Source: Oceanobacillus jeddahensis
GTDB taxonomy: Bacteria; Bacillota; Bacilli; Bacillales; Amphibacillaceae
DNA length: 64,000 nt
Reading direction: 5' to 3'
Assembly: GCF_000750635.1 (NCBI RefSeq)
Contig: NZ_CCDM010000001.1
Location: 1,488,001 to 1,552,000 of the forward strand
Shown: positions 17,191 through 26,104 of the stretch, one piece after another
How the letters are laid out: the number at the start of each line of letters is the position of its first letter
How positions within the stretch are numbered: the stretch's first letter is position 1
Notes under the pieces: model-generated
The model's input: only the letters and a program-made list of their open reading frames with translations
The model's database searches: none
What the model was told of the DNA's origin: nothing
Position numbers and translations under genes: made by a program

Positions 17191-17350
17191 ATAAAACGAA
17201 ACTTCATTCAGTGGGAGTTTTCGCCCTTCTCCCACTGAATGATTAGTTGAGTGATTCAGGGAGTTAGCGCCCGTTACCTCCCGCCTAAATAAATTTATTT
17301 TCGCTCTTTATTTTGAGGCGGGAGTTTTACGGGCGGTTCTCCGTGATAAA
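17191..17350 (-). repeat. bcr1-like mobile element, copy B
   Basis: A 150-bp body lies between perfect TTTAT repeats (minus strand). It has the CTCCCGCC/GGCGGGAG arm and the ATTCAGTGGGAG/CTCCCACTGAAT hairpin. It sits between the decayed MerR gene and the peptidase gene. Confidence 0.9.
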
Positions 17351-17460
17351 AGAATGATATAAATTCTTTTATGAAAATTTTAAGAACTACTCTCTTGATG
17401 AATTTTATGGATGAAGTCAAATTTATATGGAAGATAATCAGAAATAAAAAGGTGATAACA

Positions 17461-18357
17461 ATGAAAATAATAATAGAAAATACAATGGAACAATATGAAC
17501 AGTTATTCTCTATGGAGGAAAATAGAGAAAATTACTTTCGATACTCTATGATGAAGCCTTTTGAAAAGATGTGGAATACGATTAATGTTCCATTAAAGGC
17601 TAAAGACCCTAATGGGTATGATGTCATAATGGCTACAAATATGCTCGGCTATCTTGATGTATCTGAAACGCAAACAGGAAAAAAGGCATTGGAGAATTTA
17701 AAAGACATTCAAGCACTTGAAACAGCACGTAATACGTTGAATGATTGTACCCAATTTATAGAAGAAAATAATTTAAATATAAATACGAACGAATTAAGAT
17801 TTGGAATGTATATAGCAGATCCCAAGAAATTAGAATTGCAAAAGGGTTATTGTGGATTCGGTGGAATTCCGGGATTTATCCAAGTGTCTATTTACCCCGA
17901 TTCCTATAATACCCCTAAAATTCCAGCAGTGATTGCCCATGAATTTAACCATAATATTCGTTTTTCGTATTTTGATTGGGATCAAGGCAATGTTACAGTT
18001 GGGGACTATTTAGTCATAGAAGGATTAGCAGAATCATTTGCTAAAGAGCTTTATGGAGAGGAACTTTTAGGACCTTGGGTTACCTCTTTTGACAAAGAGG
18101 ACTTAGCGTACTCTACCGAAGTAATGAAAGATGCATTAGATGTTAAAGGTTTTGCGGAAGTTAGCAGCTATATGTTTGGAGATAAAATTGCAGTGGAGCA
18201 AGGATATCAACCTGTGGGATTATCACCATTTGCCGGTTACGCCGTTGGGTTCCAAGTTGTACAGTCTTTTATGAAAGAAAATAACATAGGAATTGCTGAA
18301 GCCACTCTGCTGGGAACAGATGAAATAATAAATCATTGCGGATTGTTCGATAAATAA
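17461..18357 (+). CDS. DUF2268 predicted zinc metalloprotease (YjaZ-like)
   Basis: A 298-residue protein with the DUF2268 layout. The zinc motif HEFNH (HExxH) is in IPAVIAHEFNHNIRF near residue 162, followed by a downstream Glu in VIEGLAESFAKELYG. A Gly-rich stretch (GYCGFGGIPGFIQVSIYPD) lies before the motif. The start at 17461 is chosen because AAAGGTGAT lies just before the ATG; an upstream extension to 17371 has no ribosome site. No signal peptide is seen, so the enzyme is probably cytosolic. Its substrate is unknown. Confidence 0.85.
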   Translation: MKIIIENTMEQYEQLFSMEENRENYFRYSMMKPFEKMWNTINVPLKAKDPNGYDVIMATNMLGYLDVSETQTGKKALENLKDIQALETARNTLNDCTQFIEENNLNINTNELRFGMYIADPKKLELQKGYCGFGGIPGFIQVSIYPDSYNTPKIPAVIAHEFNHNIRFSYFDWDQGNVTVGDYLVIEGLAESFAKELYGEELLGPWVTSFDKEDLAYSTEVMKDALDVKGFAEVSSYMFGDKIAVEQGYQPVGLSPFAGYAVGFQVVQSFMKENNIGIAEATLLGTDEIINHCGLFDK

Positions 18358-18476
18358 AAATGGATGACTGCCTCAGGCTAAAAGTCGAAACAATCTACTA
18401 TTAGTCCAAAATAATTATTTAACCAATAGTTTTCATTGCTTTACTATAAATTGTACAGCAAGAAAGGAGTGAAATA

Positions 18477-19769
18477 ATGGAATTGCCTAAAATTCATTTT
18501 TCATCCAACAGTAATTTAATAGATTCGCAGGTGGAAATCAGTATGAGCGGACTTTCTCCATATGATGTTGTAACGCTTAAAGCTGAAATGCGGGATAACT
18601 TTGGGGTAGATTGGGAATCCTGCGCTGTATTTGAAGCGGATACGGAAGGAAGAGTTGATTTAATGACTGCTCAACCTATTTCAGGAACTTATTCTGAGGC
18701 TGATGTGAATGGTCTTTTTTGGTCTATGTTCCCCAAATCAAACGTACCATCAAAAAAGCAAATACCTTTAACCCCTTTGGAAGTAAATTTAATATTGAAA
18801 AGACAAGAAGCATTGTTGGATGTGTTATCTTTGAAGCGGCATTTCGTTTTGCCCGAAGTTAAAAGAATACCGGTACGTGAACAAGGGCTAGTCGCAACGT
18901 TGTTTTCCCAACCCGGAGAGGATAAATTCCCAACCATCATTGTGCTTGGTGGATCAGAAGGTGGTTTACATGAGGAAAATGCAGCACTTTTATCTTCATA
19001 TGGGTTTAATACTCTTGCTTTAGCTTACTTTGGTATAGAAAATCTGCCAGATGAGTTGGTTAATATTTCAGTTGATTATATTGAAAAAGCAATAAATTGG
19101 TTGAGCAATCAACCAAATGTAGATTCTAAGAAAATTGGTATGATTGGAACATCAAAGGGTGGGGAACTAGCTCTATTATCAGTTTCCATGTTTCCAGAAA
19201 TTAAGGCAGTAGCAGGTTATGCACCAAGTTCGGTTGTTTATCCTGGAATTAGTCAAAATAATGGTAGTTCCTCCTCTTGGAAATATAAAGGGGAGGAGTT
19301 GCCCTATGCAAAAGGGAAAATACCTGAAAAGGTTGGAGCGTCTTTAGGGAAAAGTATACAAACAGGAGAGCCTATCATTTTTCGGGATTGGTATTTCCAT
19401 TTAGGGGAAGGACAAACGAATGCCGAAATTGCAGTAGAAAACATAAATGGTCCTATCCTCTTGATTTCAGGTGGTGATGATCAATTGTGGCCATCAGATA
19501 TAATGTCTGATAGAGTGATAGAGCGTTTAGGACAAAAAAATCATCCTTATTATTATGAACATGTAACCTATCCCGGTGCAGGACATTATTTTGTTGCTCC
19601 CGAAATGCCAACAACTGATTCAGATAAGATTGCTTTTGCTTCGGACTTCACAATGTTGCTTGGGGGAAATCCTCATGCTAATGCTGTAGCTCATGCTAAG
19701 GCTTGGGAAAGCGTCAAAGCGTTTTTTGGAAAATATTTAAGCGGGAATACAGAGAATTATAATGATTAA
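18477..19769 (+). CDS. Acyl-CoA thioesterase / BAAT-family alpha/beta hydrolase
   Basis: The 430-residue protein has two domains. The N-terminal beta-sandwich (about residues 10-130) is typical of acyl-CoA thioesterase / bile acid-CoA:amino acid N-acyltransferase proteins. The C-terminal alpha/beta hydrolase domain has the nucleophile elbow GTSKG near residue 223, an acid in SGGDDQLWPS and the histidine in GAGHYF. The nucleophile is serine rather than the cysteine of true BAAT, which favours thioester hydrolysis. It stands alone after an AAGGAGTG ribosome site. The physiological substrate is unknown. Confidence 0.87.
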   Translation: MELPKIHFSSNSNLIDSQVEISMSGLSPYDVVTLKAEMRDNFGVDWESCAVFEADTEGRVDLMTAQPISGTYSEADVNGLFWSMFPKSNVPSKKQIPLTPLEVNLILKRQEALLDVLSLKRHFVLPEVKRIPVREQGLVATLFSQPGEDKFPTIIVLGGSEGGLHEENAALLSSYGFNTLALAYFGIENLPDELVNISVDYIEKAINWLSNQPNVDSKKIGMIGTSKGGELALLSVSMFPEIKAVAGYAPSSVVYPGISQNNGSSSSWKYKGEELPYAKGKIPEKVGASLGKSIQTGEPIIFRDWYFHLGEGQTNAEIAVENINGPILLISGGDDQLWPSDIMSDRVIERLGQKNHPYYYEHVTYPGAGHYFVAPEMPTTDSDKIAFASDFTMLLGGNPHANAVAHAKAWESVKAFFGKYLSGNTENYND

Positions 19770-19784
19770 TTATTATCGTCTTTT

Positions 19785-20046
19785 TTTATTACGGAGAGCC
19801 GTCCGTAAAACTCCCGTCTCAAAATAAAACGTAAAATAAATTTATTTAGACGGGAGATAATGGACGCTATTCACTGAATCACTTAGGCTAAACTCAGTGA
19901 GGGAAAAACAGCAGTCGACGTTCTGGGGTTGGGACTGGGACTGGGGCTGCGATTACTCGCCCCACCGAAGAGCTTTTGTGATTACAATCGTCCCATCGTA
20001 AAGAGCTGTGCGTTGAAAACTCCCACTGAGTGAAGTTTTGTTTTAT
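19785..20046 (+). repeat. bcr1-like hybrid element (copy C)
   Basis: A body of about 252 bp lies between TTTAT repeats. It begins like the standard family (ACGGAGAGCCGTCCG and the CTCCCGTC/GACGGGAG arm). It then carries the GC-rich core 2 (GGGGTTGGGACTGGGACTG, GCGATTACTCGCCCCACCG) and ends with the standard CTCCCACTGAGTGAAG end. It therefore joins both core types in one copy. Confidence 0.85.
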
Positions 20047-20096
20047 AAATTCGATTATTGCATCTACTCCCGTGAATCAATAAACGCTTCCTACAG

Positions 20097-20441
20097 TTAA
20101 GAAAAATCCTTTTTATATCGAATGGCCAGATAGATTCCCGAGGCGATAAACGCAAGACCATATTTAAATAAAAAGAAAATTTGCCACATATATTCCTTTG
20201 GAAAAATGATGTCGGATAAAATTACTACCCATAATATTATGTAGGCGCTTATTAAATGAATTTGATTTGTTCTTTCATCAGCTTTACCTATTTTTCTTAG
20301 AAACCCGAACATCAGAACCAATCCAATAAAAAGCAATACAAAACCGCTGCCCAGAAGTATATTCCAGTTACCTGGTGCTGCTTGTGCCCACGTATTTAAA
20401 GGGTCAAAGATTGTATTTGATATTTCATCAGTTGTATTCAT
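20097..20441 (-). CDS. Membrane protein, DUF2178-like, paired with HTH regulator
   Basis: A 114-residue protein with three membrane helices (about residues 25-45, 60-78 and 85-105) and a KADERTNQIHLISAY segment resembling DUF2178. The ATG at 20441 follows GAAAGGAAA and overlaps the stop of the XRE regulator gene by 14 bases, so translation is coupled. Such XRE-membrane protein pairs are common in Bacillaceae; the membrane partner may control the regulator. The role is unknown. Confidence 0.7.
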   Translation of the reverse strand: MNTTDEISNTIFDPLNTWAQAAPGNWNILLGSGFVLLFIGLVLMFGFLRKIGKADERTNQIHLISAYIILWVVILSDIIFPKEYMWQIFFLFKYGLAFIASGIYLAIRYKKDFS

Positions 20442-20670
20442 TTGAATCATTTCCTTTCTCATAAGTAAAAATTTCGTTCACATCAACATTAAAAAAATCC
20501 GCAATTCGAAAAGCTAATAACAGAGTAGGAACATAATTTCCTTTTTCCATGACGAAGATGGTTTGTTTGGAAACCCCGACTTTCTCTGCTAATTCTTTCT
20601 GAGACATTCTGGCAAGTACGCGATATTCATAAACCTTATTAGAGATTGAATCACCAGACTTTTTTTTCAT
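20428..20670 (-). CDS. XRE-family transcriptional regulator
   Basis: An 80-residue protein that is nearly all helix-turn-helix: YRVLARMSQKELAEKVGVSKQTIFVMEKGNYVPTLLLAFRIADFF, then NVDVNEIFTYE. This is the compact Cro/YgzD-like type often paired with a small membrane protein. The ATG at 20670 follows AGAGGTGATGG. It is the first gene of a two-gene unit, and the AT-rich region upstream should hold its operator. Confidence 0.88.
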   Translation of the reverse strand: MKKKSGDSISNKVYEYRVLARMSQKELAEKVGVSKQTIFVMEKGNYVPTLLLAFRIADFFNVDVNEIFTYEKGNDSNEYN

Positions 20671-20679
20671 AACCATCAC

Positions 20680-21084
20680 CTCTTAAAAAAGATTGTAAAT
20701 TATTTTTTGATAAAAGTAAAGTAAACTTATACAAAAGAAATAAAAACTTATATTTTATATTATATTACTTTAGCTAAATGGAAGCTAGAATGAATGATTT
20801 ATGCAACTGAAACAAATTAATAAATAGGTGATAATGGAACTAAAATGTGGAATTAAAGTAAATTTATAAGTTAAAGTATGATTAATAAATTAATTCAAAA
20901 TATTTCTGTTATTTAAACAGCTATTATTTAGAATAAATTTTACTTCTGAAATATTTTTTTAATGAATATGGAAATGAGATAAATATCCCGATCAAATAGC
21001 TACCAAATAATAATATTTATTGAGCAATTGATGAAAATAAAAATTTACGATGCAGTTTTTGGTTTGAAAAAGGAGGTAACTGAA
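20680..21084. other. AT-rich intergenic region
   Basis: About 400 bp of very AT-rich sequence lies between the XRE unit and the gene at 21085. I see no ORF with a ribosome site. It should carry the divergent promoters. The repeated AAAGTAAA/TAAACTTA words near 20716 could be an XRE operator, but this is only a guess. Confidence 0.35.
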
Positions 21085-21558
21085 TTGATTAATTTGAATG
21101 GCACATACAAGCCTAGACCAATAAGATTCTTGGATTTATGGGAATACGAAGATTGGAAAATGAAATTATATGGAATTTCGTCTGCAGGAGATTATCCAAG
21201 AGAAGAACTTGTAAAAAAAGCGAAGGAAATAGCGATGGGGATATTACCGATTCCTGCTATAACTGAAGAACGCTATGGAGTTGGTTTTGTCGGCGTTCAT
21301 GAAGGAGAGGGAGCAAGTTTTATTTTTGTTGATTGGTGGACAAATGAAAATGAATTAATACATCATGTGTATGTTGCTTCCCATGACAATCCAGCCGATT
21401 TTGAATATGTTACTCCTACAGGACTTATAGCTTGTTGTTGGGACTTAAAGGTGCTTAGTTTTGAAAGAGATGCGTGGGTGAGCAAGGTGCTAAACAATTC
21501 GTCTGGACACCCAGATTTAAACGAATATTTATATTGTCGTTTAAATACGGATATTTAA
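21085..21558 (+). CDS. Conserved hypothetical protein (GVHEGEGASFIFVDWW family)
   Basis: A 157-residue soluble protein. A TTG start at 21085 follows an ideal AAGGAGGT; an ATG 54 bases upstream lacks a ribosome site. The centre reads YGVGFVGVHEGEGASFIFVDWWTNENEL, followed by HHVYVASHDNPADFEYVTPTGLIACCWDLKVLSFERDAW. I recall similar proteins in actinobacteria and firmicutes but no assigned function. No cofactor motif is evident. Confidence 0.65.
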   Translation: MINLNGTYKPRPIRFLDLWEYEDWKMKLYGISSAGDYPREELVKKAKEIAMGILPIPAITEERYGVGFVGVHEGEGASFIFVDWWTNENELIHHVYVASHDNPADFEYVTPTGLIACCWDLKVLSFERDAWVSKVLNNSSGHPDLNEYLYCRLNTDI

Positions 21559-21737
21559 AAAACATTAGGAGCATGGATTAATAAATACATATTGACAATC
21601 AAAATGTAAGTCTAAAATACATCCATTATTCTTATATAGGTGAATAATAATGCTTTAAAAGGAAACCACATTACTTATTCTTTTGAGAATGAATTCGTAA
21701 TGTGGCTCTTTGTATTGCTTGCTATGATCCCCAATGT

Positions 21738-23147
21738 TTATCTAATTCTTTCCATAACTCCTTTTAATCTCCTAACACTTTCCTCAATCTGATTTTCATG
21801 AATATAAGAATAAGAAAACCGAATATAATCGGTTGCGCTGCTATCATAAATTTCACCAGGCTGGATCAAAATATTTTCTTTGATCGCTTCATTAAAAAGT
21901 GTTTTTACATCCAGCGAAACACGCAGTTTAAACCAAATATAAAAAGAGCCGTCCGGTTTATCCCATTCTCCGTAATCCGATAAATAGGTTGTTAAAGCCT
22001 TTAGAAATAGATCCCTTTTATACATTAACTTCTTTTTTAATTCTTTGATATGGGCATCATGATAGTCGCGCAGCCACTTTGCAGCAATATACTGCGATAT
22101 GGAACTCGCCCCATAATCATTTTGCATTTTTAAGTCCGCCAGGTGCCGGATAACATTTTTATCTGCTACAATCCAGCCAATTCTCAAGCCTGGACTTACG
22201 GTTTTAGACAGACTGCCTAAATACAAGACGTTATCGCTGTTTTTTAATGCTTTCATCGGCATAGGCTGTTCGGGACCAAACCATAAATCAGCATAAATAT
22301 CATCTTCTACGATAGGGATGCCATTCTTTTGACATTGATTTATGATTTTCTGTTTTTCCATTTTGGTATAGGTGTTCTGCGTCGGGTTATGTAACGATGG
22401 AATAGAGTAAAAGATACTGTTTTTATAGTCACTTCCCGCTTTAAATAAATGATTTATGTTGCTTCTGATGTAGTCAATGGTTAAAGGTGTCATTCTGGCT
22501 CTAATGTTATGCCATGTTCGGACGGAATGGATATAGGATGGTGTTTCAATAATAATTTTTGATTGTGGTACAAGTAATCCGTCGGCAATCAATTTTAAAC
22601 CTTGCAAAGCGCCAGAAGTGACACAAATATTGTTTATATCACATGCTACTCCTCTTTTTTTCATATAGTTAACAATTTCTAATCGTAGTTCTAACTTTCC
22701 TTTTGGCTCTTCATAGTTTGTCGTTAATTTTTCATTTTCATCCTGCCTTAAAATTTCTTTGAATAAATGGTTGGGTATTAAATCAGGCGCTAATTCCCCG
22801 GTCCCCAATCGTGTGATGTTGTCATCAAACTCCAATTCATTAATCTTTTGAATATAGTACTGATTGTTTTTAGACAAACTTTTTCCGATATAATCTTGCC
22901 AACGAATATTACTTGTTATGTATGTATTCCATTTATTTTGAGATACAAATACACCCTTTTTCTCTACAGTGTCTAAAACGCCATAGCTTTTGAGAATATC
23001 CAGAGATTGAACAACCGTTGATCTGTTGACATGATAATATTGTGCAATTTCTCTTTGGGATGCTAATTTTTCTCCGGGTTTTAGTTCGCCTTCAGCTATC
23101 TTATGAATAATATCATCAACGATTTTTTTGTATTTGAATCCGCTCAT
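21738..23147 (-). CDS. MocR-type GntR/aminotransferase regulator
   Basis: The 469-residue protein fuses an N-terminal GntR winged helix (residues 1-75; GEKLASQREIAQYYHVNRSTVVQSLDIL) to a class I aminotransferase-like domain. The PLP lysine lies in YLGSLSKTVSPGLRIGW and the Asp in VEDDIYADLW. MocR/PdxR-type proteins use PLP or amino-acid adducts as signals. It is divergent from the LysE-type exporter at 23446, so it probably controls that gene in response to an amino acid. Confidence 0.9.
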   Translation of the reverse strand: MSGFKYKKIVDDIIHKIAEGELKPGEKLASQREIAQYYHVNRSTVVQSLDILKSYGVLDTVEKKGVFVSQNKWNTYITSNIRWQDYIGKSLSKNNQYYIQKINELEFDDNITRLGTGELAPDLIPNHLFKEILRQDENEKLTTNYEEPKGKLELRLEIVNYMKKRGVACDINNICVTSGALQGLKLIADGLLVPQSKIIIETPSYIHSVRTWHNIRARMTPLTIDYIRSNINHLFKAGSDYKNSIFYSIPSLHNPTQNTYTKMEKQKIINQCQKNGIPIVEDDIYADLWFGPEQPMPMKALKNSDNVLYLGSLSKTVSPGLRIGWIVADKNVIRHLADLKMQNDYGASSISQYIAAKWLRDYHDAHIKELKKKLMYKRDLFLKALTTYLSDYGEWDKPDGSFYIWFKLRVSLDVKTLFNEAIKENILIQPGEIYDSSATDYIRFSYSYIHENQIEESVRRLKGVMERIR

Positions 23148-23242
23148 CTGATTATTCCCTTCTGGTTGGTTTTTTATTTTAAATCTGGCAGGTTCTTTTA
23201 TTTGAAACCTAGTATAACATACATATGGAAGGTGGGATTTTT

Positions 23243-23341
23243 ATGGAGGAGGAATTCAAAGAAGCTATATACTTAAAGGCTATAAAGAAAGAATGGAAAA
23301 ATTTATACCAAAGGAGTCCTTATGATAATTGTATTGCATAA
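23243..23341 (+). CDS. Possible small protein (32 aa)
   Basis: A 32-codon ORF reads MEEEFKEAIYLKAIKKEW and ends DNCIA. GGAAGGTGGG lies 6 bases upstream of the ATG. It sits in the promoter gap between the MocR regulator and the exporter gene. It could be a real small protein, an upstream ORF in the exporter leader, or chance. Confidence 0.35.
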   Translation: MEEEFKEAIYLKAIKKEWKNLYQRSPYDNCIA

Positions 23342-23445
23342 TGTCTTTCTTGGTTGGTAATTTGAGAAATTATTTCGATGGATGGCGAAATATATTCAGG
23401 GGTACTTCAATGTACATTAAATCATAAAATGAAAGAGGGCGAATA

Positions 23446-24063
23446 ATGATACAACCTATTGTTCATGGTTTTATACTTGCACTAGGGCTAATATTACCTT
23501 TAGGTGCTCAAAATGTATTTATATTTAATCAGGGGGCAAATCATAAAAAATTAATTGGCGCGCTTCCAGTAGTTATAACCGCTGGTCTATGTGATACATT
23601 TTTAATTGTTTTAGCAATCCTGGGTGTTTCGTTGATATTAATGTCGCTGCCTGTGCTGCAAATTTTCATCTATACGATTGGCCTTATTTTCTTAGTCTAT
23701 ATGGCTTGGTCTTTGTGGAATGAAAAACCCGCAAGTTTAAAAAAGTATGAATCGATGAGCGCAAAGAAACAAATTGGATTTGCGTTATCCGTTTCCTTGT
23801 TTAATCCACATGCCATTATGGATACAATAGGAGTGATTGGTACTAGTGCTGCCGTTTATTCTGGAACAGACAAATTCTTATTTAGCATTTCTACGATTAT
23901 TGTGTCTTGGTTATGGTTTATTTTCCTTGCGATAATTGGGAAAGCCATCGGAACCATCGATAGAACAGGGAAATATATTATCATATTAAACAAGGTTTCC
24001 AGTGTTATTGTTATGATAGTAAGTCTGGTAATTATAAAGAATATTATTACGTTGGTTTTTTAA
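23446..24063 (+). CDS. LysE/ArgO-family amino acid exporter
   Basis: A 205-residue protein with six hydrophobic segments and the LysE family start GFILALGLILPLGAQNVFIFNQG, plus SLFNPHAIMDTIGVIG in the middle. The family exports basic amino acids such as lysine or arginine. GAGGGCGAATA precedes the ATG. The divergent MocR-type regulator is its likely controller. The substrate is inferred from family only. Confidence 0.88.
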   Translation: MIQPIVHGFILALGLILPLGAQNVFIFNQGANHKKLIGALPVVITAGLCDTFLIVLAILGVSLILMSLPVLQIFIYTIGLIFLVYMAWSLWNEKPASLKKYESMSAKKQIGFALSVSLFNPHAIMDTIGVIGTSAAVYSGTDKFLFSISTIIVSWLWFIFLAIIGKAIGTIDRTGKYIIILNKVSSVIVMIVSLVIIKNIITLVF

Positions 24064-24178
24064 TGAGGAAGATAATATGAATGAAATCAGCTGCCAGAAA
24101 GTTTTTATATATTTTTCTTTGTTGAATATGAGAGTGGAAAACAAGATTTATCTATATTTTAAGGTGAAACAATATTGA

Positions 24179-24220
24179 AAAACTGTTGCACGATCAGTTA
24201 TCTGATGGTGCAACAGTTTT
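24179..24220. terminator. Bidirectional hairpin terminator
   Basis: A 12-13-bp stem, AACTGTTGCAC/GTGCAACAGTT, is extended by an inner ATCAG/CTGAT stem. A and T runs flank the two sides. It lies between the convergent exporter and SgrR-like genes. Confidence 0.85.
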
Positions 24221-24250
24221 ATTATAATAACTAGAAATAACTCCACTTTC

Positions 24251-25984
24251 TTAAAATGCTCTCTTCCAAACTTTTCGATAATCAATACGGCCATTGTGAT
24301 CGAGTTGTATATTTTCATATAAACTATTCTCTGGTTCATATACTGTATGACTCCGATGATTTAAAAAAGTAATAAAACCTTGCTCTTTTAAATAATTTTC
24401 TAGTTGATAATAGATATCCCATTGATTTTGAAAATCCTGTGAGTGTCGCACTCTGCTAATCTGCTTTTGGACTTCTTTTTGAGCATTATCCGGTAGTAAT
24501 GGATATAGAGGCATCGACATACTTTCCATAAATGTTAAAACGGACAGCAGACGATCAGTAGATAAGAAAATACCACCAACAATCAGGTCATAATTCATCA
24601 TCTTATCTGGATTGCTTAATTGGGTTATATCAATAAGTTCCATATCTGTTGGAATGCCATTTTGGAGCAATAGCTGTTGTAAAATAACTGCTTCCCTATA
24701 ATGATTTGCGCCTTCTCGTATCTGCTGTACTGCAATTTTTAAAGTGACTGTTGAGGATAGGTTGCCAGCAATCCGGTTTATTTTATTCGAAAAGGTTAGC
24801 GACTTTTCTACAAGCATACTATGAGCTGCGATTTCACCATTTTTTATCAGACAAAAGTCGGCTGGATGAATTACTTTACATAACCTTTTTCGATAATCTA
24901 TGTTTTGTAGAGGTCCTTTCTTTCTACAATTAAAGGTGATAAAATTCGCTCCTTGCTGGTAGGTATGATTTGCTTTCCAAGAACTGTTTGGTGCTTTTAG
25001 TAACAAGGGATGCTTTTGATCGGGCAAAAATTTTTCGGGAGTTGTAATTATTTCAACTCTGTCCAGCCAGGGAGAGAGCCCGTAATAATTCTCAAATCGA
25101 TCTAATTGAATTCTTTTGTCATTATATGATGTAAGTTGAAAGGGACCGCTGCCTACTGGTTTGGTGGAAAAGTTTTCTCCTGAGTTCTCAATCACATCAA
25201 TTGGCACAATAGCACTCCGAATATCTGCAAGTAATCTCGGAAACAAGTAGTCTACCTTGTTTAAATGAAAGATAAGTGTTGTTGAATTAATGATTTCAAT
25301 GTTACGGATGTTTATTCTAATAATGTGCTCTTTGTTAAAACGTAAAAGGGTAGATTTTATATCATTTGCATCAACCATTCTGCCATGATGAAATGGCACA
25401 TTTTTTCGTAAATAAAAAGTCCACTGCTTTCCGTTCTTACTCTCCCAGTAATGTGCGATACGAGGCTCAAGGGTATTTGTTTCGGAATGATATGTTAGCA
25501 AACATTCAAAAATTTGCTGAATCATATGCGTATCGTGACGAGATTTTGCATGGAGAGGATCCAAACATAATGAGACGGGATAAAAGGGATAACGTAATAC
25601 ATCTAAATGTTTTTCCTTATCCATTTGAACTTGCGTAATTCCGAGCTGCTGCTGAAACCAAATACGAAATGCTTCTTGATAGGCATTACTCGCTTGATGA
25701 ATAACTGTAAAACTCTTTTGATAGTTCTTTTTTTGTACTAACTCTTTCGCCCGTTCTAGCAGAATATCATCATTTTTAAAATGCAATGTTATTATCGGCT
25801 TTCGCCCTCTACCTCTAGAAACCTGCCACGTTATCCATTGTTCGTCCATCAAGTAGTGGATAATCGTTTTGGTATGCCTTTCTGAACATTGAAAAACTGC
25901 AGCCAACTCTGTAATGGTTGTTTCAGTCTGATTATGCAGGCTGTAATAACTTAATAGTTTAGAAGCGTATTTGCTGTATCTCAT
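24251..25984 (-). CDS. SgrR-like regulator with solute-binding domain
   Basis: The 577-residue protein has an N-terminal winged helix of the SgrR type (TITELAAVFQCSERHTKTIIHYLMDEQWITW, about residues 25-60). A large extracellular-solute-binding-family-5 domain follows (YPVSLCLDPLHAKSRHD, LEPRIAHYWESKNGKQWTFYLRKNVPFHHGR). It has no signal peptide, so the binding domain acts as an intracellular sensor. The ATG at 25984 is chosen because GGAGAG lies 10 bases upstream. It is divergent from the MFS gene at 26105. In E. coli, SgrR answers sugar-phosphate stress and acts next to the efflux gene setA, so an analogous pair is plausible. Confidence 0.87.
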   Translation of the reverse strand: MRYSKYASKLLSYYSLHNQTETTITELAAVFQCSERHTKTIIHYLMDEQWITWQVSRGRGRKPIITLHFKNDDILLERAKELVQKKNYQKSFTVIHQASNAYQEAFRIWFQQQLGITQVQMDKEKHLDVLRYPFYPVSLCLDPLHAKSRHDTHMIQQIFECLLTYHSETNTLEPRIAHYWESKNGKQWTFYLRKNVPFHHGRMVDANDIKSTLLRFNKEHIIRINIRNIEIINSTTLIFHLNKVDYLFPRLLADIRSAIVPIDVIENSGENFSTKPVGSGPFQLTSYNDKRIQLDRFENYYGLSPWLDRVEIITTPEKFLPDQKHPLLLKAPNSSWKANHTYQQGANFITFNCRKKGPLQNIDYRKRLCKVIHPADFCLIKNGEIAAHSMLVEKSLTFSNKINRIAGNLSSTVTLKIAVQQIREGANHYREAVILQQLLLQNGIPTDMELIDITQLSNPDKMMNYDLIVGGIFLSTDRLLSVLTFMESMSMPLYPLLPDNAQKEVQKQISRVRHSQDFQNQWDIYYQLENYLKEQGFITFLNHRSHTVYEPENSLYENIQLDHNGRIDYRKVWKRAF

Positions 25985-26104
25985 AAACAAATTTCTCTCC
26001 ATTCTAAAAGGTGAACAATGAAAACGATTAATTCTCACTTTTTATTCATCTTTTCACAATTTAGACTAAAAGTAAATAGTAGTTGGTTTAAGGGAGATGA
26101 CGGC

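Noticed and set aside
25366-25638. 90-codon plus-strand frame within the SgrR-like gene
   Set aside because: It is a shadow of the coding strand with no support of its own.
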